Of a DNA stretch of 8,271 nt, positions 1-5,317 are shown one piece after another. The position numbers were made by a program, and so were the translations under genes. The stretch covers positions 1 through 8,271 of the forward strand of contig JAISCO010000091.1 in assembly GCA_031265535.1 (NCBI GenBank). The letters are read 5' to 3'. This stretch comes from Spirochaetaceae bacterium (lineage in GTDB: Bacteria > Spirochaetota > Spirochaetia > Treponematales > Breznakiellaceae). Below the pieces are notes generated by a model, which saw only the letters and a program-made list of their open reading frames with translations, was not told the DNA's origin and ran no database searches. Numbering within the stretch: the first letter of the stretch is position 1; each line of letters begins with the position of its first letter.

Positions 1-210
1 TACCGCGGGCTTTTGGACAGTATGTACGTTGAACTTGCCATTACCAGCCGCCATGTTCTGGCTGTAGGCAGTCTGCCGTATATTCATAAAGACCCTTTTG
101 ACCGCCTCCTCATCGCCCAATCGCGGGTCGAAGGCATTACCCTGCTCACCGCCGACGCTACGGTGGCGCAGTATAAAGACGGGATAATCTTTATTCGCAG
201 TGGTGTATAG
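1..210 (+). CDS. PIN-domain toxin, VapC-like (C-terminal part only)
   Basis: The reading frame is open from the first base and stops at 208-210, giving the last 69 residues of a protein that starts outside the window. The stretch around LPYIHKDPFDRLLIAQ (visible residues 25-40) and LLTAD (48-52) matches the C-terminal half of the Sll0205-like PIN family, where the Asp residues of DPFDR and TAD help bind metal in the nuclease site. Such proteins are usually toxins of type II systems that cleave RNA and are paired with a Phd- or AbrB-like antitoxin encoded just upstream, which here would lie off the left edge. The N-terminal acidic residue of the active site is not visible, so activity cannot be judged. 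The TTG at 13 is internal to the domain and not the real start. Family assignment is firm; the RNA target is unknown. Confidence 0.85.
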   Translation, partial: YRGLLDSMYVELAITSRHVLAVGSLPYIHKDPFDRLLIAQSRVEGITLLTADATVAQYKDGIIFIRSGV

Positions 211-270
211 TACCCCGCCGCTTTCCTTGTTCGCCGCAAGCCTGCTTGTCGCCATAATGAGACCGGCAGC

Positions 271-543
271 TTACTCATCGGCCATCCGGTCCAGCTCTTC
301 CAGGGATCTTTCACTAAACTTACCCCGCTCAAATTGGCTGATGGAATCTTTGATACGGGCGAGATTCGCCGGATTGTAAAGTGGGTCGACCCGGGCGCTT
401 ATCTTAAACGGGATGGCATTATGCAGGATTACTTGACGTAAAAAGAGCGTAACCGCCGCCGACATGGTAAGTCCCATCCGGTTAAAAAGCGCTTCGGCCT
501 GTTCCTTGACCGTATCGTCAAGTCTGATATTCAACTGTGCCAT
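271..543 (-). CDS. RelB/DinJ-family antitoxin, apparently without an adjacent toxin
   Basis: This 90-residue protein begins MAQLNIRLDDTVKEQAEALF and continues with GLTMSAAVTLFLRQV. That is the ribbon-helix-helix DNA-binding half of RelB/DinJ antitoxins: one beta strand, then two helices with the MSAAV turn. The C-terminal half (NPANLARIKDSISQFERGKF, then a charged tail) corresponds to the toxin-wrapping tail. The start at 541-543 is chosen because AAGAGG lies 6 nt upstream and homology begins there; the frame extends further upstream without a ribosome site. DinJ-type antitoxins normally have a YafQ/RelE toxin gene directly downstream. Here only about 60 bp separate the stop from the end of the convergent PIN gene, so no toxin fits. 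By family precedent it would repress its own promoter. It may be an orphan, a remnant, or act on a toxin elsewhere. Confidence 0.88.
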   Translation of the reverse strand: MAQLNIRLDDTVKEQAEALFNRMGLTMSAAVTLFLRQVILHNAIPFKISARVDPLYNPANLARIKDSISQFERGKFSERSLEELDRMADE

Positions 544-561
544 ACTGTACCTCTTGCTGGA

Positions 562-590
562 AATATGTAGCATTTGCCGTATATTGTCAA
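562..590 (-). promoter_or_regulatory. Probable promoter of the RelB/DinJ antitoxin gene
   Basis: Reading the minus strand, a perfect -35 TTGACA (585-590) is followed by a 17-bp spacer and a -10 CATATT (562-567, four of six consensus bases). Transcription would start near 555, almost on the AAGAGG ribosome site at 550-555, so the leader would be very short. The position suits autoregulation by the ribbon-helix-helix product, but no clear operator palindrome is visible. Confidence 0.55.
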
Positions 591-675
591 GTATTTGTAC
601 AATAAAGGCGAGGAAGTGAAGGCGAAGGTGTCTTACGAGGAGTCTGACGAGCACTGGCGGGCGGCATGGCGGTAA
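574..675 (+). pseudogene. Possible C-terminal remnant of an unknown protein
   Basis: An open frame from a TTG at 574 to a TAA at 673-675 reads as a plausible protein end: KYLYNKGEEVKAKVSYEE, then SDEHWRAAWR. The composition (charged residues, GC-rich third positions) looks more like coding sequence than the surrounding gap. There is no ribosome site, a stop sits directly upstream at 568-570, and the first part overlaps the antitoxin promoter on the other strand. I do not recognise the family. It could be the tail of a gene lost in a rearrangement, or chance. Confidence 0.2.
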
Positions 676-769
676 GGCCGCGGATTGGGGGATAGCGGCG
701 CGATGACTGAACGAGGCGGGCGTAATTCGTGTAATCAGTCGCCATTTATGGCGCAATCAGCGGACTCTT

Positions 770-797
770 TTGTTACATTTTACTTTTTACCTGTTAC
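770..797 (-). repeat. Heptanucleotide array, 4 units (NNNTTAC type)
   Basis: On the plus strand the units TTGTTAC, ATTTTAC, TTTTTAC and CTGTTAC run head to tail with no gap. They are the reverse complement of the GTAARAR unit type found on the other side of the protease gene at 1297-1338, so they are given here as minus orientation. The array lies wholly outside genes. Confidence 0.7.
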
Positions 798-848
798 TTG
801 AATAAGAGGAGGGAAGGGGGTGTTAATTATTGCCGCGGCCCGACACGG

Positions 849-1262
849 CTAATAGAGGACGTGCAGAGGCTCGGCGCCGTGAACTCCAACCAGTTGCTGA
901 TGTACCGGATCGACCATCAGGTCCATCGCTTCAAGGGGTAGCGCGCCAAGGAGTATGTCTCTCGCGTCTGGAACCACCACGGCGGGAAGTACGGTGCTGC
1001 GGTCTTTCCACTGAATTTTTACCCCCTCCGTTACATCGTAGGTGTCCGTCTTACCGTCGGCCAGTGTAGATTCCGATGTTTCCTCAATGGCAAGCCCCAG
1101 TCTTTGCCGGATTTTCTCGTTGATGACCAGCGTCCACGCGCCTGTATCGGGCATAGCTTCCAGCGTAACGGCGCGGATTTTCGTGTCCGGTATCAGTCCG
1201 TTTCTCGCAGCACTGATGTCCCCGGCATTGGCCAGGGTAATTTCTGCCTTAAATACACTCAT
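849..1262 (-). CDS. Retropepsin-like (clan AA) aspartic protease
   Basis: A 137-residue protein starting MSVFKAEITL. It carries the catalytic motif AMPDTGAWTLVINEKI (D39-T40-G41-A42), a flap-like stretch ADGKTDTYDV (68-77), and the second signature DILLGALPLEAMDLMVDP (102-119), whose ILLG follows the hydrophobic-hydrophobic-Gly pattern of retroviral proteases. With one DTG per chain the enzyme would have to act as a homodimer. There is no signal peptide, so it is cytoplasmic. The start at 1260-1262 is chosen for an AGGAG 6 nt upstream and because the family begins at the first strand; an ATG 30 bp earlier has no ribosome site. This bacterial family is widespread as solitary small proteins whose substrates are not known to me. 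The gene stands alone, bracketed by inverted heptad-type repeats, and no partner is visible. Confidence 0.88.
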   Translation of the reverse strand: MSVFKAEITLANAGDISAARNGLIPDTKIRAVTLEAMPDTGAWTLVINEKIRQRLGLAIEETSESTLADGKTDTYDVTEGVKIQWKDRSTVLPAVVVPDARDILLGALPLEAMDLMVDPVHQQLVGVHGAEPLHVLY

Positions 1263-1280
1263 ATAATTCTCCTTATCGCA

Positions 1281-1289
1281 AGTATAACA
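1281..1289 (-). promoter_or_regulatory. Extended -10 promoter of the aspartic protease gene
   Basis: On the minus strand TGTTATACT gives an extended TG plus a -10 of TATACT (five of six consensus bases) at 1281-1286. No recognisable -35 lies 16-18 bp upstream. That zone is instead occupied by the A/T-rich heptad array beginning at 1297, which could act like an UP element. A start near 1274 would leave a short leader with the ribosome site. Confidence 0.5.
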
Positions 1290-1296
1290 CAAACAG

Positions 1297-1338
1297 GTAA
1301 AAAGTAAGAAGTAAGAAGTAAAAAGTAAAAGGTAAAAA
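1297..1338 (+). repeat. Heptanucleotide array, 6 units (GTAARAR)
   Basis: Six contiguous units: GTAAAAA, GTAAGAA, GTAAGAA, GTAAAAA, GTAAAAG, GTAAAAA. They keep an exact 7-bp register, and the last one ends immediately before the TG that could be the left end of the IS3-like remnant. Confidence 0.85.
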
Positions 1339-1692
1339 TGTCGCGTCCTGGTTTAAAGTTGTCATATGAGGAGAGGAAAAATGAAAGATGTGGTAAGGTA
1401 CAGCGAGGCGTTTAAGCTGAGGTTGGTGGAGGACGTGGCCAACGGGAAGTATCAGAGCCTTGACGAGGCAAGGCGCAGGAACGGTATCCGGGTAGGCTCA
1501 ACACTAAGCAAGTGGATAAAGCAGTACGGGCGGGAGGACATTCTGCCCAAAAGGGTAAAGGTGGAAACTATGAACGAGATAGATGAACTACAGGCAGCCC
1601 GCGGCAGGATACGGGAACTGGAAGCGGCTCTGGCCGATGCGCACATGGACTATTGTCTTGAGAGCGCGTTTTTGGACATAACACTATACTAA
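1339..1692 (+). mobile_element. Left-end remnant of an IS3-family insertion sequence
   Basis: The segment begins TGTCGCGTCCTGGTTTAAAG directly after the heptad array, with a TG start as usual for IS3-type termini, then 42 bp of leader and a transposase OrfA cut short near 1681-1692. No OrfB, no matching right-end inverted repeat and no target duplication follow. The exact left boundary is inferred from position and the TG rule, not from a paired repeat. Confidence 0.5.
1381..1692 (+). pseudogene. IS3-family transposase OrfA, truncated at the 3' end
   Basis: The frame encodes 103 residues starting MKDVVRYSEAFKLRLVEDVA. Residues 1-55 form a helix-turn-helix DNA-binding domain (YSEAFKLRLVEDV, then STLSKWIKQYG), followed by the charged coiled-coil segment INEIDELQ-type to ALADAHMDYCLESAFLDI typical of IS3 OrfA proteins. 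In relatives the chain continues for some 15-30 residues after FLDI and is followed by an overlapping OrfB with the DDE integrase core. Here it ends abruptly in TLY and a stop, and no OrfB is present. The start at 1381 is preferred over 1366 because GGAG lies 7 nt upstream. The fragment could still bind element ends, but it cannot transpose by itself. Confidence 0.8.
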
Positions 1693-1707
1693 TTTCCCTT
1701 GCCTTAC

Positions 1708-1734
1708 GGCTAAAAATCCAAAGGCTTTTTAGCC
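1708..1734. repeat. Perfect 9-bp hairpin after the IS remnant
   Basis: GGCTAAAAA (1708-1716) and TTTTTAGCC (1726-1734) are perfect reverse complements around a 9-nt loop. No U-tract follows on either strand, so it is not a classic terminator. It lies within 20 bp of the point where the transposase frame breaks off. Confidence 0.55.
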
Positions 1735-1759
1735 CATTTCCGGTTCGGACCAGGCCGCT

Positions 1760-1885
1760 TTAACGGTCGGGATGTCTCTTCTCCTCCAGCACGACCGGAA
1801 CGCTGAACTCTATTTCCGCGACAGACAGTGGGTTTATATGCGCCACGTACTTGGTACAGAAGCCAAGCGCAAAACCTCTTTTCAT
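1760..1885 (-). CDS. Doubtful 41-residue ORF of unknown function
   Basis: An ATG at 1883-1885 opens a frame beginning MKRGFALGFCTKYVAHINPL, continuing SVAEIEFSVPVVLEEKRHPD and ending in Arg plus TAA. The alternation of hydrophobic and polar residues looks protein-like, but there is no ribosome site and the ATG lies in the edge of a heptad array (1884-1918). I do not recognise the family. It may be a remnant of a disrupted gene or chance. Confidence 0.18.
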   Translation of the reverse strand: MKRGFALGFCTKYVAHINPLSVAEIEFSVPVVLEEKRHPDR

Positions 1886-1918
1886 TGCTAACTGCTAACT
1901 GTTCACTGTTAATTGATA
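1884..1918 (+). repeat. Heptanucleotide array, 5 units (ATTGCTA type)
   Basis: Units ATTGCTA, ACTGCTA, ACTGTTC, ACTGTTA and ATTGATA run without gaps. They belong to the same unit type as 2081-2101 and the middle parts of the two large arrays to the right. Confidence 0.7.
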
Positions 1919-2080
1919 ATGGGTGGGGGTAGCGGAATAGACCGGAGTGGAGCGCAAGCGGAATGAGGACTATGGAGCGAGGGGTCGGCAACTACGTTGC
2001 CGCGCCGTGACAAAAAATTTATCATAAACTTCAAAATTTTAACGGTTTAGGATTGATGCGCTTCCCCCCTTTAAGAGGTC

Positions 2081-2143
2081 ATTGCTAATTGCTAATCGCT
2101 AATTTTTCCTTCTTCCTTCTTCCTTCTTCCCTCTTCCTTTTTA
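2081..2143 (+). repeat. Heptanucleotide array, 9 units, two unit types in one register
   Basis: Starting at 2081: ATTGCTA twice, ATCGCTA, ATTTTTC, CTTCTTC three times, CCTCTTC, CTTTTTA. The register of 7 bp is unbroken across the change from the ATTGCTA type to the polypyrimidine type. The array ends 13 bp from the chemoreceptor stop codon. Confidence 0.8.
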
Positions 2144-2155
2144 TCCCCCTCCTTT

Positions 2156-4354
2156 TTATATTTTGAATTTATTTACTTCCGTTATTAGTCCGTCAATGTC
2201 ATTTTTGTTCCCGACACTGATTTCGTTTACACGGTTAACCGCTATATTTATCTGATCCGCGCCGATGTCCATTTCTCTCATGCCGTTAGAAAGTTCCTCC
2301 GTGATAGCCTCCAGCGTTTTGCTTGCGTCTATTACATCGCCGCTGCTTGTCAGCATCGCTTCCGCGTCAATTTTTACCTGACCGCTTATATCCGTGAGCC
2401 TGCTTATAGCCTCAAGAATCTGCTGACTGCCGGCGGATTGTTCTTCCATAGCCCTGCGGATATTTTCCTCCTGTGTGAACACCGTTTTTACTCCGGTATC
2501 AATAGCTTCAAATTTTTTCAATACCGCGTCCGTTGATTTTGTTATCAGTCCTATAGAATCCGTTATCTTTTTAAGCACCGCGCTGATGGTCTTGGATTGC
2601 ACGCTTGACGATTCGGCAAGTTTGCGTATTTCGTCGGCTACCACGGCAAAACCTCTTCCCGCTTCGCCCGCGTGTGCCGCCTCAATTGCGGCGTTCATCG
2701 AAAGCAAATTTGTCTGGCTTGCGATGTTTTCTATGACGCTGTTTATTTCCAAAAGCCCTTCCGATTCACGCGCAATTTCGCGTATGTCCGCGGACACCTG
2801 CTGCAAGCCCGACCGCCCGATTTCGGCCGCCTCCGAAAGGTCTTTTACGCTGTCTTCATTATTTACCAGGGTCTGCGTTACCGACTGTATGTTCGCAAGC
2901 ATTTCTTCAATCGCGGACGATGATTGGGACACGCTATCAGATTGGCGGTCTATTTCCGTGTTTAGTTTGTTTATGCACAATATTATTTTGTCCATAGCTA
3001 TTGCCGAGTTATTTACGCCCTCACTTTGACGCACCGCCTGAGATTTCATGCCTTTGATATTGGCGGTTATCTCGTTCACTGCCGCCGCGGTCTGCGTCAT
3101 ATTCGCCGAAAGCTCGGTTCCTATAGCCAGCAGCGATGACGATTTATCTTTTATTGTTAAAACAAGGTTATGGATATTTGCTATCGTGCCGTTAAAAGAA
3201 TCTGTCATTGTTCCAATTTCATCGCTGCGCTTTTTTATGTCCAAATGCTTGGTCAAATCGCCTTCGCCCACACTTTTTAGCACATTTACGACACTGCCAA
3301 GGGGACTGCTTATGGAACGCGCCATAAAGACGGCTCCCAATGCGACAAGAATAAGCATAACCGCGCATATAATCGCGCTTATTATCAACATTCTATAAAT
3401 AGGCTCGTTGATAATTTTTGCTGGGATTCCCACTAAAAGGCCCCACGGGGTAGTGGTGTTTCCCACAGTGAACGGGACGGCAAAAAACTGAAACTCTTCA
3501 TTTCCCGCAAATCCCGCAAACTTATTTTTGAATGTATACTGTTTGCCGTTTCGTATTGCCTCCATCAATTCCGGCAGATGAGCTCCGGCGGTACTGATTT
3601 CTGTTTGCGCCATATTTTTTCCAATTCGCTCCCGGTCGTAATGTGCTGTTACTATACCGCTGTTACTGAAAACCGCCGCGATGCTACCCTCGTATGGTTT
3701 TATTTGCAGCGTTTTTTTCTGAATTATGGATATGTCAATATCAATGATAACAGCTCCCAGAAATTTATTATTAACTTTAACCGGCGCGCTTAAACTCGTT
3801 ATAAAGCGCTTTGTCCCGTCTATCGTATACCAGTAAGGTTCTATCAATGTCTCGTTTCCGGTCCGTTTTGCAAGAATATAGTAATCTCCCTTTCCGGGAA
3901 TTTCATAGTCCGTGAGTGATTCCAGCAGTACGCCGCTGCCGGACCGGCTCCAATATGGAATGAACCTGCCTGTCTTGTCGCTTCCTTCCGCGCCGGTATA
4001 TTGAGCGTCTAATCCGTCCAGCGCGTTGGGTTCCCAGCAGCTTCCCGCCGCGGCGATTTCCGGGTTTGATTCAACAATTGATCTGATAAATAGATTATAG
4101 ATTGGACGCCGCCGCGCCAGATTGATTTCTTTGTAGCGTTCCATAAACTGAGCGCCGGTACGCGCCGCGTCCATATATTTATCGAACCATATCGCAATTT
4201 CCAGCGCGCTTTCCTGCGCCTGATTTATAACCTCGTTTGTAATAAGTTCCGATATTTCGCTTTTCGAAATATTAAGAATTGTCCCTACAAGAACGCCTGA
4301 ACCTATAAGATTAAGGCTGATTATCATAACAGCAAGTTTTTTCCCAATTTTCAT
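2156..4354 (-). CDS. Methyl-accepting chemotaxis protein with dCache-like sensor
   Basis: A 732-residue transmembrane receptor that would control the CheA kinase and so flagellar rotation. In order: short cytoplasmic tail and first membrane helix (about 7-29, LAVMIISLNLIGSGVLVGTI), a periplasmic double-Cache-like sensor (about 30-318, with EPYWYTIDG near 172-180 and FLGAVIIDIDI near 198-208), second membrane helix (about 321-344), HAMP linker (about 345-397), and the long signalling coiled coil. The conserved hairpin tip is clear: ASQTNLLSMNAAIEAAHAGE and GRGFAVVADEIRKLAE (about 545-582). There is no C-terminal NWETF-type tether for CheR/CheB. The start at 4352-4354 gives the usual K-rich start before the helix, with AAGG 8 nt upstream; the frame extends to 4459, but those 35 residues are Arg/Lys-rich and cover two hairpins, so they are more likely leader. 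The ligand is unknown. The gene stands alone. Confidence 0.95.
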   Translation of the reverse strand: MKIGKKLAVMIISLNLIGSGVLVGTILNISKSEISELITNEVINQAQESALEIAIWFDKYMDAARTGAQFMERYKEINLARRRPIYNLFIRSIVESNPEIAAAGSCWEPNALDGLDAQYTGAEGSDKTGRFIPYWSRSGSGVLLESLTDYEIPGKGDYYILAKRTGNETLIEPYWYTIDGTKRFITSLSAPVKVNNKFLGAVIIDIDISIIQKKTLQIKPYEGSIAAVFSNSGIVTAHYDRERIGKNMAQTEISTAGAHLPELMEAIRNGKQYTFKNKFAGFAGNEEFQFFAVPFTVGNTTTPWGLLVGIPAKIINEPIYRMLIISAIICAVMLILVALGAVFMARSISSPLGSVVNVLKSVGEGDLTKHLDIKKRSDEIGTMTDSFNGTIANIHNLVLTIKDKSSSLLAIGTELSANMTQTAAAVNEITANIKGMKSQAVRQSEGVNNSAIAMDKIILCINKLNTEIDRQSDSVSQSSSAIEEMLANIQSVTQTLVNNEDSVKDLSEAAEIGRSGLQQVSADIREIARESEGLLEINSVIENIASQTNLLSMNAAIEAAHAGEAGRGFAVVADEIRKLAESSSVQSKTISAVLKKITDSIGLITKSTDAVLKKFEAIDTGVKTVFTQEENIRRAMEEQSAGSQQILEAISRLTDISGQVKIDAEAMLTSSGDVIDASKTLEAITEELSNGMREMDIGADQINIAVNRVNEISVGNKNDIDGLITEVNKFKI

Positions 4355-4371
4355 TTCATAACCTTGTTTGA

Positions 4372-4427
4372 GGCGGCGGAATCGCCGCCGGTAATTATCA
4401 AGCGCTAACGCTTTCACGTTAGCGCTT
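4372..4427 (-). promoter_or_regulatory. Two consecutive hairpins in the chemoreceptor leader
   Basis: On the way to the receptor start, the minus-strand leader would fold into an 11-bp perfect hairpin (arms 4400-4410 and 4417-4427, 6-nt loop; AAGCGCTAACG and its complement) and then a 7-bp GC-only hairpin (arms 4372-4378 and 4383-4389, 4-nt loop; GGCGGCG/CGCCGCC). The second ends 18 bp before the ATG, close to the weak AAGG ribosome site. A -10-like TATGAT lies upstream at 4460-4465, but without a clear -35. This could be a cis-regulatory leader or inserted repeats. Confidence 0.45.
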
Positions 4428-4635
4428 TTCTCCTTTTTTTCCGCACGGCCGGATGCCATATCATATCTGAGGCGTGCAATTTGTGCGGATTTTAATGAAC
4501 GTAACTAAAATAGAGCTTATGATGAAAATAATGAAATTTTCAAAAAAGTCAAATGCGAAAAATGAGGTAAGTTTGTCGCATTCACTCAAAGGGGAAATAT
4601 GCCCGCGGTAACAGCGAAAATAGGGGGAGGAGGGG

Positions 4636-4665
4636 CTTTAATACCGCAATTTTGCGGTATTAAAG
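4636..4665. repeat. Perfect 14-bp inverted repeat downstream of the secreted-protein gene
   Basis: CTTTAATACCGCAA (4636-4649) is followed after TT by its exact reverse complement (4652-4665). It lies about 20 bp beyond the stop codon of the small exported protein, where a transcript terminator would sit. No U-tract follows on the minus strand, so termination would not be of the standard intrinsic type. It may instead be a mobile palindromic repeat or a 3'-end stabiliser. Confidence 0.6.
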
Positions 4666-4686
4666 GGAAACTGCGATGCTCTTTTT

Positions 4687-5160
4687 TTACCGCCATGCGC
4701 GGTGCGCGCCGCCGGGAGTTTGCCCATTCATTGGACCGTATCCGCCCCAGCCGCGATGATGCCCCATGCCGCCAAAACGGTAAGCGTCGGTATCCAGCGT
4801 GTAATCCTTTCCGTTAAAAGTTACTTTTTCGGCGCGAATAAAACTGTATTCCGTAATGTAAGGAATGTCGCGCGCTCTGCCCGCGAGTGTAATTTGAGCG
4901 CCTTCTTTTAAGCCGTCAACAAAACCTAAAAGCTGCCGGATGCCGGATACAAAATATGTTTTGTCATTCGCTTTAACAGCGATGCGGCCGTTCACCCACT
5001 CCAGACTTCCGTTAAGAACAATTTCTTCACCGGCATTTTCCCGGTAATGCCCGCCGCGCTGCCACGGCCCGCCATTAGACCCACGCATACCGTCGTCATT
5101 CTGAGCGAAAACGAATCCCGCCGTTAAGGCCGCAACCGTCAATAAGATAATTTTTTTCAT
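4687..5160 (-). CDS. Small exported protein with OB-fold-like core, function unknown
   Basis: A 157-residue protein with a clear Sec signal peptide (MKKIILLTVAALTAGFVFA, cut after residue 19 before QND). There is no lipobox Cys, so the mature form should be free in the periplasm or outside. A Gly/Arg-rich stretch (21-45) leads to a beta-rich core (about 45-122: EEIVLNGSLEWVNGRIAVKA, KTYFVSGIRQLLGFVDGLKE, GAQITLAGRARDIP, EKVTFNGKDYTLD), whose pattern resembles small bacterial OB-fold proteins. The tail (128-157) is rich in Gly, His, Arg and Trp, including GMGHHRGWGGYGPMNG. The start at 5158-5160 is set by the signal peptide and by AAGAGG with a 5-nt gap to the ATG; the frame extends nine codons upstream without a site. 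I know similar proteins only as uncharacterised Treponema proteins. The His-rich tail might bind metal, which is inference. Confidence 0.8.
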   Translation of the reverse strand: MKKIILLTVAALTAGFVFAQNDDGMRGSNGGPWQRGGHYRENAGEEIVLNGSLEWVNGRIAVKANDKTYFVSGIRQLLGFVDGLKEGAQITLAGRARDIPYITEYSFIRAEKVTFNGKDYTLDTDAYRFGGMGHHRGWGGYGPMNGQTPGGAHRAWR

Positions 5161-5182
5161 AAAGACCTCTTCTATAAAATTG

Positions 5183-5210
5183 ATCATAGCTGATTAACAT
5201 AAGTTAATCA
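5183..5210 (-). promoter_or_regulatory. Promoter with operator-like dyad for the exported protein
   Basis: A -10 of TATGAT lies at 5183-5188 (minus strand), putting the start near 5176 and a short leader with the ribosome site. Directly upstream, TGATTAAC (5191-5198) and GTTAATCA (5203-5210) form a perfect 8-bp dyad with a 4-bp centre. It covers the spacer and the -35 zone, the -35 itself being poor (CTGATT). That is the usual place for a repressor or activator site. Confidence 0.45.
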
Positions 5211-5317
5211 GTCCCGGCTTAAAAGCCGTTCCACCGGAATTTTCATCTTTCGCGGAACAACTTTGTAAACTTGCTATAATATAAAACAAATGGCATATCG
5301 AGGGTTACAGTCTATTC

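Larger units (their letters stand above)
544..848. other. Gap between antitoxin and protease genes
   Basis: About 300 bp without a confident gene. It holds the antitoxin promoter, the possible remnant ending at 675, a GC-rich stretch (655-705), a small palindrome CGCCAT-TT-ATGGCG at 740-753, four heptad repeats at 770-797, and a purine run near 806-821. No terminator with a U-tract is visible for either neighbouring gene. Confidence 0.6.
780..1307. repeat. 16-bp perfect inverted repeats bracketing the protease gene
   Basis: The sequence TTACTTTTTACCTGTT at 780-795 recurs as its exact reverse complement at 1292-1307. The two arms enclose one intact gene (849-1262) with its promoter, a unit of 528 bp. 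Both arms are parts of heptad arrays, so the match may reflect shared repeat units rather than true element ends. No flanking target duplication is obvious. Confidence 0.55.
1693..2155. other. Gap between IS remnant and chemoreceptor gene
   Basis: About 460 bp with no confident gene. It holds a perfect hairpin (1708-1734), a doubtful 41-codon frame (minus, 1760-1885), two heptad arrays (1884-1918 and 2081-2143), a small hairpin GGCAAC-TAC-GTTGCC (1987-2001), and an AT-rich stretch at 2011-2045. The chemoreceptor transcript ends into this gap, but I see no hairpin followed by a U-tract that would stop it. Confidence 0.6.
4355..4686. other. Gap between chemoreceptor and secreted-protein genes
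   Basis: About 330 bp. Besides the two leader hairpins there is an AT-rich stretch (4480-4570) likely to contain the receptor promoter region, a purine-rich run near 4622-4635, and a perfect 14-bp inverted repeat (4636-4665). A plus-strand frame with a good-looking AAAGGGG site begins at 4599, but it runs through the inverted repeat and antisense to the next gene, and I do not accept it. Confidence 0.55.

Noticed and set aside
84..332. Minus-strand frame of 82 codons considered as the missing toxin partner of the antitoxin
   Set aside because: It overlaps the antitoxin end in another frame, runs antisense to the PIN gene, and shows no RelE/YafQ-like pattern.
830..1307. Plus-strand frames at 830-1069, 1042-1266 and 1104-1307
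   Set aside because: All are antisense to the aspartic protease, which carries the catalytic DTGA and ILLG motifs.
2475..3029. Plus-strand frame of 184 codons inside the chemoreceptor gene
   Set aside because: It is antisense to the conserved signalling domain, has no ribosome site and shows low-complexity Ser/Ile composition typical of a reversed frame.
4400..4445. Hairpin plus T-rich run read as a plus-strand intrinsic terminator
   Set aside because: No plus-strand gene precedes it and the T-run is interrupted; it is more sensibly part of the minus-strand receptor leader.
4599..4817. Plus-strand frame with an AAAGGGG ribosome-site-like sequence
   Set aside because: It passes through the perfect inverted repeat and then antisense to the secreted-protein gene, and its composition is not protein-like.
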